Origin: Acridotheres tristis | Taxonomy: Eukaryota > Chordata > Aves > Passeriformes > Sturnidae | Direction: 5' to 3' | DNA: 64,000 nucleotides | Assembly: GCA_037013685.1 (NCBI GenBank) | Contig: CM072919.1 | Coordinates: 52,322,116-52,386,115, forward strand | Shown here: positions 46,850 through 58,098 of the stretch, piece after piece | Layout of the letters: every line of letters starts with the position of its first letter | How positions within the stretch are numbered: the first letter of the stretch is position 1 | Notes under the pieces: model-generated | What the model was told of the DNA's origin: nothing | Databases searched by the model: none | The model's input: the letters and a program-made list of their open reading frames with translations, nothing else | Translations under genes and position numbers: made by a program

Positions 46850-47206
46850 CCTCCATGTTCCTGCTCCAGTGGAAGAAAAAAAAGGCAGAGATTGCAGGTT
46901 GACATAAGACCAATTTACTGGAAGCAGCAATGAGATAAGAAAATGGCCAGTAATAGCAGGAGTATTGATAATAAAAGTGGGTGATTTAGATGCAAAACGC
47001 TCCCCAAAGGCCCCAGGTTCCCTCTGCCCACCACACTTCATGACCCGAAGCAACACCCTTCTTTCCAGAAGAGAGATCACCCTAGTTCCGACAGGATGAA
47101 GTGCATGGTATAGGATAACAACCTAGACACTGCCACATGGCTGCAGGCTCTACCCTCTCGCAGCTACTGCAGAAAAATTAACTCTATCTTGGCTGAAACC
47201 AGGACA
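46850..47206 (-). mobile_element. ERV LTR, minus-sense, 5' terminus intact
   Basis: The minus strand begins tgtcctggtttcagccaaga tagagttaat, the characteristic start of a common avian ERV LTR, at 47206. It ends with the block caggttgacataagacc (plus strand, about 46892) that matches the LTRs at 27.2 and 32.7 kb. The left boundary near 46850 is uncertain, and the middle is shortened relative to the family. A 143-codon minus-strand open frame (46649-47080) straddles it and is regarded as chance. It is sense to JAK2. Confidence 0.7.
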
Positions 47207-47939
47207 ATAAAATAGCAATCAGCAAGCGGAAGAGCTCTTTGGAAAGAAACCTGGAAAAAATATCAAAGCCCAAGAAAATTATGGCATGGCTTAAGGGTGC
47301 TGCAGTCTAAAGATATCCTTCTAAACTCTGTTAATACATATAAACCAGCTTGGGTAGCAAAGGCCATGTGAAACTTTCAGTGTCCTTTATGGTTTAAGCT
47401 GCTGTGGCTTCCAGCTATTGAAATATGAACAAGTTTAGGTACACCCATGGTGTTACAATTGCACATGCAACTATATTGCAAATATACCTTAAATTCATTT
47501 CTTTCTGAGTAATACTGGTGCAATCTCATTACACCTCAGCCAAATAAATCCCTCGGTTTATTTATTCTCCACTTTGATGCACATCTATTTCATCACACTG
47601 CTTTTAGGTCTGCCAATGCATAACAATGAAAAGTGAAGACTCCAGGTCATTCTCACATCCACTTTACATAGAGCCTGTATGTTTTACTAATTTTGCATTC
47701 TTGTTATCACAAACTTAAGTCAAACATGCCTATCCCCAGCTTCTGCAAGAATGCTTATGAAATACTCGCTGAAATTCAGTACACATCCATCATCCTTTCA
47801 GTGTCCAAAACATGGTTTTAGTGTGCTAGGCTCCAATTTTAGGGAAGAAAAGACACATAGGAACAGAATGCCCTAATGTTAGCCAACTACCTTGAAATCA
47901 CCTTTAACTGAAGAAACCAGGTTAAGAGGAAAGCAACCA

Positions 47940-48480
47940 GAAGTACATTTTCACAAGCTCCCTGACAGAGAGCATAGTTACAAAGGTTTATTAAGACCCA
48001 GGTATACAGCAATTAAAAGATAACCATGCACCTATTTACATAGTTGTTAGAGTAGTTCCAAAGTCTGTCTTTTGGGAGCCAGCTGTTGGATTGACACACG
48101 CTTTACTGCCCACAGCTGAGGATCTGGGTCTTGTGCAATCCAGTGCCCTCCAATTCCACTGGGAACTCAACATTTCTTTTGTAGCTCAGTCCATCTTTGG
48201 GGTTATCCAGGATGTGATTACACAACATTTTCTCTGACATTGCAAACCAGCTTAAGAAGTTATCCTGTCCATTCCCTTTCCCTCGTGCCACTTGTTCCAA
48301 ATGAAACAAAAAATTAATTTTAACTTAGGTGACTTGTGATACAGTTTACAGCACAGCCCTACAAGAAGCTCTTGTGTTTACACAACCGAGGGAGCAGCAA
48401 ATTCCAGTGTTTGTGAGAGGCTAAGGAAAGAAAAGTCTTGAGAACAAAGAAAGGTTAAGAGAGCAGTTAATACCCATTGT
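47940..48480 (-). other. Unassigned segment with poly(A) signal: possible LTR or retrocopy
   Basis: On the minus strand a 68-codon open frame (48309-48103, with SEKMLCNHILDNPKDGLSYK) stops 111 nt before an AATAAA at 47992-47987, which is followed by a T/G-containing stretch. The layout is that of a 3' end (stop, short UTR, poly(A) signal) or an LTR with its R region. I do not recognise the peptide. Moderate GC content compared with its flanks supports an inserted element. Confidence 0.3.
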
Positions 48481-50197
48481 GAAACTACAACTCCACCTTA
48501 TTCTTAGATCTGTGACTTCATTTTTTATAATTCCCTCTCTGTGATTCATAAACCCCTCTTTCATTAGGAACTGATGTTTGTTTTCTGATTGTCTTTGTCC
48601 TCAAATGCTCTTGCATTAGTTTTCCAGCCAAATTTACCTAATACATAACTCAAACACCACCTGCAGCCATATCTCTGTAACTGAATCCATACAAGTAATC
48701 CCATAATTTCATGCTGAAATTAAAAGGCCTCCCAATCTAAATGAACTTGAATAACTGAGGCTCTAAAAACTGCTTGATAAATACAGGTACCAAATGTACT
48801 GTATACTTATGTATCAAGACTGGATATTTAGAAGGCAAAGGATTTCTTACTTTAGAAATACCTGGAAGTACTAGAAACCCAAGCTGTAGCCAGTGTTATG
48901 ACACACTGAATACTGACGAACATTTTCATCATAACTATGAAATTATTGTAGTCAAACAAGACTAATGGATGTCAGAGATGGAAAATACTCACTTAAAGCA
49001 TACTAGACAGGTATACCAGCACTATTCCTCTAAGATATTATCCACTCACCAATAAAACCCTCAAAATTCTTGCACTGTTTCTGGTGAACAGGGAGATATA
49101 GACCATGCAAAAAAGGTCAAAAAATTTACTCAAACCAATTTGATAGTTAGTCTCACTAATAAATCCTTGAGATCAACGAAGTCACATAAAGAATTATTTT
49201 TAAATTTTTAATTACACATGCAAATAACTTTAATCACAACACTTTGAACATGTATAATAAATCCATTTACTTACAACGTCTGTAAAACACTTTCTTAAGT
49301 CTTGAAATCTACTGCATCTGCTCAAGCACATAAGCAGAACAATAAAGGTAATACCAGCTAAATCAGCTCCACTGAACTGTCAATAAAAAACCTTACACCA
49401 TGAACAACACATAGACTGAGAACTGGGGTAAATATCAGAAAAGATCCCATATGGGGCTGCATGCAGAGCAAGCAATACTACACCATACATATTTATGCAA
49501 GCATATAAGCACTTTCAAAGTCCTAGCCTAAAAACAACTTTGGTGATAACCGGCTTACATGAGACTTGAGCAGGATCAAAACTGAGAGCTAGACAAGCAG
49601 AAAAAAAAGAAGGAGACAGATAACATCTGATGTCAACAAACATAAAATAATAAGCCCCTGAAAGAATAACTTGCAGTTATTACCACGTGATGTTACATTT
49701 TTAGCCAAATGTATGCAGATAAACAAAGCAACCACTCACAGGATGTGCAGCTCAACAGAATCTCTGTTTGTTGACAAGACAAGAAAAAGTATTCTGATGA
49801 AAAGAGGAAAGGTATTGAAATCATTCTCAATTCACTTGAAATACTGTATTTTGTGACATTGCAAAAACCACAGAAAAACAGATTCAGTTAATAGAGTTGT
49901 ATGAGCTATGAACAATACTAAAGACTCTAAGAAAAAAGAAAATACACATATATACCCCCTGCTTCCCCCACCCCTGAAAAAAAAACATCACACAAAGCCA
50001 GAAGAAAAGCAAGAAGACAGAAAACACCAAAAGACAGAAAGCACCAAGAGCTAACGCCTCCCTTCCTAATAAAAGGAAATGTGCAACCATGATTAAAAGC
50101 AATCTACTAACAACAAAAGGAACCATGTAATACTATTGTGGAAGTCATTGTCAAAGATAGATGCAGAGACAACTCACCTCAGAAAAAGACAATGTTT

Positions 50198-50218
50198 CTA
50201 TTGATTTTAAATCAATAG
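50198..50218. repeat. Perfect inverted repeat, 10-bp arms
   Basis: The sequence ctattgattt-t-aaatcaatag pairs over 10 bp with one central base. It is AT-rich and could be chance in sequence of this composition. Confidence 0.7.
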
Positions 50219-51109
50219 TTGCCTGCACCAGATTGGACTCTTCTTTTTTTTTTCCTACAAATCAGATTTAAAGATTCAGCTTTGACTGTGTGAAACAGTA
50301 ACTACATAATCAAAATCAGATGGGCAATTACCCTCTAGGCAAGTCATTCTACATAATACATGGAGGTTATCATTGTCCATGTGAACCAGACCTCTCTGCA
50401 TCCAGTATTGCACAACCCACAGAGCTTGACATTTTGAGATGCATCATTCTTTTCCTTTGAGCATCTTACAGGTTGCAACTGATAGTGACAATCTACCTTA
50501 CACTTGCACCTTGTAGCTGTCACTGTACTGAGATACACACAACCAATTTAAGTGAGACATACAATCTACTCTCTAGATTAGCACAGAATTCAGCAGAAAG
50601 CACCTATTTGTATGTGGCAAATAAAACTGGATTACAGTTCCTTCTGAGAACTACTACAAAGAAGCTTTGTATATTCACATTTTTGTACTGTTTTTCACAT
50701 CTGCATAAAGATGGATCTATCTTACAGAATAATTTTGAAAATATCATATACAGAAATTCAAGAAAGCTCTTCATTCACCTTTTGATAAAGAAACTGCAAC
50801 CAAAACAAGTTTAAAAATACAAACGTAAGCATGAGCTCAAATGTTGACTCAAATCAAGCTAGTATTACTCATATTAGTCATCTTACTGGGCTCATGCTGA
50901 GAACCCCATGGGAAATATGAATATGTAAAGAACCCACCAAAAGCACTGCCGGGCCAGGGCCAGAAGCTTTTAAACAGCAGCTCTATTACGTCAAATGAAA
51001 AAATATAACTGTGTACTTGCCTAATCACAGTGATAACATTTGCAGGCAAGCCTAGGTAAAAAGTAGCGTGTTACAAGAAAAATGCTAGCCTGTAACAGAA
51101 CAGGAGCAC

Positions 51110-51170
51110 TAGGATAGGACAACTTGGGTTGAAAGGCACCACAAGAGGTCATCTAGTTCAACCTCCTACT
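51110..51170 (-). repeat. CR1-type 3' tail, 60 bp
   Basis: The plus strand carries aggacaacttgggttgaaag gcacca and aggtcatctagttcaacctc, the antisense of the last 60 bp of CR1. Only the tail is present, which could come from CR1 or from a SINE sharing that tail. Confidence 0.7.
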
Positions 51171-52709
51171 TAAAAGTTCCAGTTACTTTTCTAAAAAAAG
51201 CCACCAGATTTTGGTTGCCTTCTTTCCGTTGCCTTTTTTTTAGAACAAATACTTGTTTTATTATTGCATGGTTAGCTCTGCTTTTTAATTAGTTTAAAAA
51301 GTTAACTTTAATTAGTTTCAAGTTATCTGCTTTTTAACCGCAAGCTTTGTAACTTTTGATACTCTTCTATTCACAATGAACGCCATTTAATTACTGTCTC
51401 TGTTTAATACTACTACATTTCTGAATTTTGTTTATTTCCCTTCTAAGGCTTTTTCAGATGAGATCTCAGTTTATTTCTTGTAACTGCAAACATTGTCACT
51501 TAATTTTTTGTTTACATAAGGTCATACTGTAAAAATGCCCCAAAATTGAGATAAAAATAGACCAATGGCAAAGCAACAACCTCATTCTGCAACTGCTTTT
51601 CTCCTAAATTCAGGAAGATGATGCCACTGCTAGTACAACATGGCACAAGTAACATTCACTTTAGTACTATTCTGTGGTCATGCATATCATTACCACCACA
51701 TAAGCTGGAAATGGTTATTCTACAGTGATCTCAACTTTTTTTTAGCTTAATCGTTATTTCGAACAGCTACAAGTAAAAAGCAGTAGCAGCCTTCTTTCGT
51801 TTTCCATTCTGCAGTTCCAGTCAGTCTGATTCAACCAACAAGGATGTTGGACCATTTTCTGCATTCCATGTACTTCTTGCTCATTACAACTTCCCCTCCC
51901 AGCAGCAAATACTCCTTCCTCACATTGCTGTTGCTGGCAATTGCAAAAAATGAAAATCTGTAAATAGGTCAAATTTAGGCTTCTCTGGAAAGTACACCAT
52001 TGCTTTAAAATCCCCATTATTTCATAGAATAATATTGAAGTTGTTTAATTCAAAAGTCTAGACTTACACTATGTAAGTCACTCAGGATGCATTCTCATCA
52101 AGCAGAAGACTGTAGTGGCTACTGTTTTCCTACTGAATCCTCAAATTACTGCCACAGACCCTAAAAAGGCAAGAAAAATGGGCATGGCCAAAGAACATCA
52201 TTACCATAATAGCACCATATCAGTTACGAAGAAGACTGAGATGCAGGGAAGGAAAAGAAAGTTAATCCATATAACTGATCCAAAATACCTTGAAGTGCGC
52301 ACAGAATCTTTCTATAGTCTTCTGTCAATACTGATTTTCCATAGAACAGAAACTTAAGAAATACTTTTCTCTCACCTAGTTGCATACACATTACATTTAA
52401 CTAACAATAGAGCAAATGAAGTAGATCATAAATTACCAAGCTTTACAGAGCTAAGAAGTCAGAAATACTGACCATGAAGCAAATAATCTCAAGTGCAAAA
52501 TCACACTCAAAACTGTTAATAACCCTTACAGTCTTCCCAATTAAGTTTCTTTCTGTCCAGCAACCAAAAGGAATACAGTCAACGATTATCAGCATAAAAC
52601 AATTTACAAATGACCAAAGGAAGATGTTATTTTCTCACCTGTCACTGACTGCAGAAGTGAGAAATGTGAAGACAATGCCACAATCAGGTTCTTATTAGAC
52701 TTCAGTCGC

Positions 52710-52760
52710 AAATAAACAAACAAACAAAAAAAAAAACAACAAAAAAAACAACAAAAAACC
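52710..52760 (+). repeat. A/C-rich simple repeat, (CAAA)n and (CAA)n
   Basis: It reads aataaacaaacaaacaaaaa and then aacaacaaaaaaaacaacaa. It lies about 250 bp from the edge of the CpG island, on the intron side. Confidence 0.85.
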
Positions 52761-53164
52761 TTAGGAACTTTTACCTGAAATTCTTTTCTTAAAAAGAAAT
52801 TACCACGTGAAAACGAATCACATCCATTAATTCACAACCCACACCTAACGGAACATTTCCCCACGCAGCAGCAAATTCAATACAGACACACAGAGAAAAA
52901 AAACCCACAGACGTGGTTTTTCGTGACTGTTTGCCCTCCTTCTGCGAGGAGAATTTTCAACGGCACAAATAAGTATTCGCGAGGAAGTTCTCCCGCAACA
53001 CACAGCACCTCCACCGAAGAGGCGCGGCAGCCACACTTCCAGCTCCCCCGCCGCCCAGGTCGGCCCGGCCCGCCCCTCGGAGCCCTGTTTACGGAGGGGG
53101 AGGAAGCCAGCGCGGTCCCCCGCTCGCAGCGCCCGGCGGGCCGGGCCGCCCGCTCCCCCGAGCG

Positions 53165-53181
53165 CCCGCCCGCCCCCGCCC
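53165..53181 (-). other. Predicted G-quadruplex motif just inside JAK2 intron 1
   Basis: The plus strand reads CCCGCCCGCCCCCGCCC, so the minus (JAK2 sense) strand has four G-runs of at least three separated by single-base loops. This is the tightest class of predicted intramolecular G-quadruplex. It begins about 110 nt downstream of the proposed exon 1 donor, where it would be present in nascent RNA. Further C-runs at 53193-53203 could add alternative folds. Confidence 0.6.
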
Positions 53182-53292
53182 GCCGGGGAGAGCCCCCGCC
53201 CCCGCGACGGGGCGCGGGACGCGGCGGTGCAGCCGCCACCCCGGCCACCCCCTGGGCCCCGCCGCCGGCCAGGTAACGCCGACCCCACTCAC

Positions 53293-53460
53293 CGCGGCGG
53301 CGGCCGTGCAGCGCGGCGCGCAGGCAGCGTCCCGCCCGCTCCCTCCCCATGCACGGCGGCGCCGGCCGGGGACGCGGCGGCAGCTCCGCGCCGACCCGCG
53401 CTCCTGCCGCTGCCTCCGGCTGGGCGGTGCTCCCGCCGCTCACGTCATCGCGCGGCTGCG
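53293..53460 (-). other. JAK2: Probable untranslated JAK2 exon 1 (5' end approximate)
   Basis: On the minus strand a strong donor, CCGCCGCG|GTGAGT, lies in the CpG island at 53293/53292, with the right polarity to splice to the acceptor at 10556 or to an intermediate untranslated exon. The 5' boundary is a guess because the transcription start is not visible. The human gene has untranslated leader exon sequence in a comparable position. No other equally good donor of this strand stands out in the island. Confidence 0.5.
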
Positions 53461-53623
53461 GGTGGGGCGGGTCCCGCCGCGCTCCCCCGGCGAGGCGCGG
53501 CCGCTCCGCGCGGGGATCGCCGCGCCCGCCCGGCCGGGCTGTCCCTCGGCCCGCAGGGACACCGTGCGGCCGCAGGGCAGGCGCCGCAGAGCGGCTCCCC
53601 CGTGGAGGCGGCGGCCCCCTCGG

Positions 53624-53782
53624 TACAGAATCACAGCATGCTCTGAGTTGGAGAGGGCACACATGGGTCGTCGAGTCCTGCTCTTGGCCCTACACAGTAC
53701 CGTCCCCGAGAGTCACATGCGAGCTTGAGAGCGTGATCGAAACTCATCTGGAGCTCTGTCAGGCTCCGTCGGCACCACAGAG
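53624..53782 (-). repeat. CR1 LINE 3' end abutting the CpG island
   Basis: The plus strand shows tacagaatcacagcatgctc, tgagttggagagggcacaca, tcgagtcctgctcttggccc and ctctgtcaggctccgtcggc, antisense CR1 3' wording. The element is in the same orientation as JAK2. Its 3' terminus lies immediately upstream of the promoter island. It is enriched in CpG compared with other CR1 copies here. Confidence 0.82.
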
Positions 53783-56700
53783 GGAACCAGGGTTTTGCCA
53801 GTGCGAGAAGCGGAACCGCTGCCGAGCAGGCGAGCGCTGCTCTTTACCCCCGCCGCCTGCTCCGCAGTCGGTGTGGGCGGCAAGGGCTTCTTGTATCTCA
53901 CAAGTCTACGTCTGCAGGAGCCCGCCGAGGTGAAAGCTGCACCGCGGTGAGCCGAAGGACATCGGACCAGCGAGTGTGAGGAATAGATCTGGCCTTGTTG
54001 AGCCACGGCGAACCAGCAGTGCGTCTTTGCTGCGGTCTGGCTGCACAGTAGTGAGTGTATTCGCTGGGCCAGAGAAAAAAATGTACGGTTGTTTTTTAAG
54101 CAAAGTGTGTGCTACTTCTGTCCCAGTTCTGACTTCTGAAATGCACACTTTCTTGTCGCTTCCTGTGTGAGGAGTTTGTTCCTTATTTTCTTGTCTGTGC
54201 CGAGTAAACACTTCAGCTGAAAGAAAGCTCAGGAACTGGGTTTTCCGTGAGAGAAAGGAAAAACAATTTGGAACAGGAAAGAACTAAAAAGCCATATAAG
54301 TTTGATGGATAATAAGTCTCAGACTGCTAATCGGCTCACACTCATTAATGCTTGCAAAGCAGGCTATTATGTGTCACCTAGCAATATGGTACTGTCAAAA
54401 TGTAATTCTTTAAGGACAATCTTACTTTGTCATGGCACTGTCATTTCTATGATGTGACGCACAGTTTTTCGCTCTGTACAGAAGGAAAGAGTATGCCCAT
54501 GTGCTACAACATCATCTCACAGGTCTCGTCCTATAAGATCGTGTTACAAAATCTACACCATTTCAGAACTCGATATTGTATCAATGGGTACATTGTTTTT
54601 ATTGAATGTGAAGTGTAAAGAATACCTGGTGATTTTGAAATAAAGTCAATTACAGCATGTTTTCTTCTATAATACTTGGTCCTTTGTCTCAAAGAAAGTT
54701 TCTACAGTATTATATCCTCTAATAATTTGCTTTTCATGTTTAACGTCTCTTCTCAGTTTGCAGTGTGGAAAACTCATGCAAACATGCTGCAGTGACACTG
54801 GAAACTTCTTCCAAGCAGAGTAACGAAAGAAACTCCAAAATAAAAATATTCTGATACCTCACAGACATTATTACCTAATATGCCACTGATATCCAGACCA
54901 CTCAAAGGATAAGGAGAGTAGTGTACTACATTGGTTGTGCTCACTGCATAACATAAGACTCTGTTCATCAAGATTTCTGTGGACAGACCCCTGCAAATGC
55001 AAAGAATTCTACTGAAATAGATGACAAATCCTTATATTGTTAAGTTTCAGTAGTTTGTCAGGGTCAGGTGTAGTTGGACCTGCAACATTTCTCAGCCTCT
55101 GGAGTGATAAAGCACACCATCACTTGCTTCAATTTTGAAAGTCCAGTCTGTGTCTGGACTCCAAACATTACAGCTTATCTAATGATACCTGGCATTCTTG
55201 TTTATCTTCAATAATAATTAAACATGTTTTAGTGTAATGTAGCAAGAAACACTATTGTCCTATAGAATATCCCTTTTCACTAGTCCATTCAGAATTGTTC
55301 ATTACTTCCACCAGAGTTCTTGCTACTACATCAATTTTCAACAAATGCTTTAAAAGGGATCTGCACTCAAAAAATTGTGAACATCACAGGTTTGCATCTT
55401 ACTACCATTTAAGAACCCCTCTTCCCTTTTTCTTTGCTAAGGGGTCACACAGTGTCCATACATTTTCATATTAATTTGCTTGGACACAAGTGTTAGCCTG
55501 TGGCAGGGAGTTGAAGTACCATATATCTCTGTACTGTTCACATATTTCATTTTGCATATTCACACTGTATGAATACCTTCATGTGTAGGGTGTAGTAACA
55601 CAGGCATAATCGCAGAATCCCAAAACATGGATGCTAAACAATAAACAGTAAACATATTCCCACATATTCCCAAATAATGGACAAAAATACCACTAATTAT
55701 ACACAAAACATTATTTCTACAAGTGGTGTAGCAGCTTCAAATTTAGTTTGCTTTTCAAAGCAAGTTGCAAACTTGCCATCTGTGTAAAAGGCTTAGTTTT
55801 ATCTACTTGATTACTTCTGTGTTCCAAATTCTGAGATTAGTGCTGGCCAGGAAATAGACTTTATTTCATTTTCTTGTTCAAAAAGCTGAAAATTACAGAA
55901 ATAGTTATGTAGTAGTTCATCCAGAAATTATCATAGTCATCCTTTGATTTATCATTTTCAGCTGAAATTAAATTCAAAGCATATTCTCTGTTCAGAAAAC
56001 AGGAATTATTTGCAAAACCTTTGCAAATTACAACACTAAGGAAGCTACTTATTTTAGTCAAATTTATGAAGTGAGACTGCATGTACTTCACTTTTCTTTC
56101 TGCTTTTGTAGTAGGATGTAAAATGCATACTGTTTAGTAAGTACATATGTCATAATGTTTTTCCCCTTTTCTTTGTGTGGTAGGCCGTGCCTTGGAAAAA
56201 AAAACGTATTTTGGTTAAAAAGCCATGCTTTTAAATATATGGCAAAGAATGGTCTTAAAGGAAATGTTTTTATTTTTTATAGTCATTCTCTGAAACCTAT
56301 TTCCCGAAGTTGTATGAGAGATTGCCTCCTTCATGGAGGAGAATGGAAGAAAAAGCATCTCTAAATACAGGTTTGTATATAACTCAGCTTGCAAAAAGAC
56401 ACACTTCTAATTCATCTCCTTTGGGAAAATATAACTTAGGAAAAGAAGCCATCTCTTGGCTGTGAGGGCCCCAACAGCAAGCACAAGATTGTCCCCTTCC
56501 AGACATCCATTTGATAACTGTTCTGAGAGACAGTAGAAAGTACCTAAAAATACCTTTTGTAATGCGTTTCTGCAAATACGGGGTTTGGAGCATATAAAAA
56601 TTCAAAAGGTACATCTCCATACACTAAATTGTACCCTCATTGCTGCTCCTGGTGGAAGATGCACTTCTCTGTCAGTTCCCATTCCAACAGCCCACTGTGT

Positions 56701-58098
56701 TCTTGATCAGGTACAAAATGTTGCATCACACAACAATCTCAATAGAAAAAAAATTTTTAAACCCAAACAAATACGGACAAAGCCCTACAAGAATAGGCAT
56801 TAGTTCAATTGCTGAACTAGTAAAAAGCACTCCGAGATTACAGTGACTAATGCAGAACAGTGACTTCTGTAAACCAGACGAATGGAATCAGGTAATGCTC
56901 CCTGCGTGTCCAAAACTGCAGCTTCCTTTTCCAGAAGTTTCCAGGAGCTGGATAAACTTTAATTTTCCAGCAGCTCTCTGGTATTCCCTCCAAACGATAC
57001 AAGGAGAAGACAAAGAGGCCTGCTTTGTAGCCCACAGTGATCAGGAATAGTGCTCTGCCTGACAGATTCTTTCTTCGTGTGAGGCATGGGTGTGCCAGAT
57101 GTCCAGGGGTATTAAAAAAAGGATGGCATAGGAGTATTGCTGTATTTCTTACCAATATTGGTAGCACATGCACAAGTAAAACCACATGAAATTTTAATCT
57201 CCACCTTTCAAATTAAATTGTTCCAGTTTTGTGGATTTCAATAGTTTCTGATAGGTTTCCTGCAGGTAAAGATAAAATGATTTGCTTATTTATTGTTTAA
57301 AGAAGCTAATTGCCTCATGAGTAGTAAGGCCTGAACTAATCTCTGTGCTGCTTGTGGCTCTATTAAATGTTGCAATCCCTTGAACATTCTCATCCATGTG
57401 GCTCCGCACAGGTTGTTATGGATCTGATATGGAAATGGAGTAAATTCATTTCTTGCCAAGTAAGTTGAGTCACAACGGAGCAGCAGCATGAGATTTCCTT
57501 TTAAGGAACATGTACTTTTCTCTTATTAGAGGATAAAACCTAGCGTGCAGCCAACTGTTTTGAGCTGGAAAAAGCAGGCAGGCAAGTAAGTGCAAGCAAT
57601 TGGTTTAACTGTACAACTTCAAAGTAAATTTTTGAAATGCAGTCCACTGACGGGAAATGGCTTGGTATAAATAATGTTACAGGGAACCACAAATTTACTG
57701 TCACTCTGTGACTTTTTTGCTTAGTAAACATTTAGGTATACTAGTACCACACAGTGAGGAAAAGGATCAGTAAGTCTGAATTTCTATTAAAAATCTGCTA
57801 ACAGAATTAAATAAAACAAAATTAATAAAGCCGTAGCCTGAAGCTGAAGGGGAACCTTCAAGCATAGACACTGAAGACAGCTTGCAGTATTTGTTAGTGG
57901 CTCTGCCATCAAAAGTCCTAGTGATTGCAATATAAATGCTTCAGGAGTCCATCAGTATGCCAGGCCTCCATCAAGTAAGAGTTTCTTTCAATTGACTTTT
58001 GCTTGCATAGGTTCTGTTTTGCTTTTGTTTCCCTTTCAGCTTTAAAGCAGGATATCTTCCGTGCTTAACTGGTATATAAATACAGTAACATGCGAATT
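53783..58098. other. Upstream flank of JAK2, no gene seen
   Basis: The first 250 bp (to about 54030) is moderately CpG-rich, a shoulder of the island; beyond that the sequence is ordinary AT-rich DNA. I looked for the terminal exon of RCL1, the gene upstream of JAK2 in human and expected on the same strand, and saw no match. Open frames of up to 112 codons show no family features. Confidence 0.7.

Larger units (their letters stand above)
10556..53292 (-). other. JAK2: JAK2 long first intron (about 42.7 kb)
   Basis: This stretch runs from the proposed exon 1 donor to the acceptor of coding exon 1. It may contain a further untranslated exon that I cannot identify. It holds CR1 fragments, LTRs, one SINE and simple repeats, listed separately. 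Plain AT-rich stretches with nothing I can name are 10556-11489, 12081-22735, 22831-27142, 27708-29934, 30462-32739, 33739-36087, 36491-42033, 42158-44495, 44597-45549, 45801-46849, 47207-47939, 48481-51109 and 51171-52709. The open frames in these, up to 133 codons, have no domains or splice-site support. Confidence 0.7.
52960..53620. promoter_or_regulatory. CpG island, presumed JAK2 promoter
   Basis: This stretch of about 660 bp is dense in CpG and GC boxes (many CCGCCC/GGGCGG cores) in an otherwise AT-rich window. There is no TATA box in a convincing position. A CRE-like element, TGACGTGA on the minus strand, lies near 53439-53446. It is the only island in the window and sits upstream of the JAK2 coding exons in the correct orientation. 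A first intron of about 43 kb is comparable in scale to the long first intron of human JAK2. Open frames on both strands here (up to 261 codons) reflect GC content. Confidence 0.85.

Noticed and set aside
46649..47080. 143-codon minus-strand open frame
   Set aside because: It straddles an ERV LTR and plain intron, contains no retroviral protein motif that I can see, and shows no splice-site support.
52877..53662. 261-codon minus-strand open frame across the CpG island
   Set aside because: It is rich in Gly, Ala, Arg and Pro purely from GC content, overlaps other long frames on both strands and has no domain. The region is better explained as the JAK2 promoter and untranslated exon.
53349..53933. 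194-codon plus-strand open frame at the CpG island
   Set aside because: Same compositional cause. It runs through a CR1 fragment, which argues against a real protein.
57286..57489. 67-codon minus-strand open frame ending QALLLMRQLASLNNK
   Set aside because: Looked protein-like at first, and RCL1 would be expected on this strand upstream of JAK2, but it does not match RCL1 or any family I know and lacks clear splice sites.
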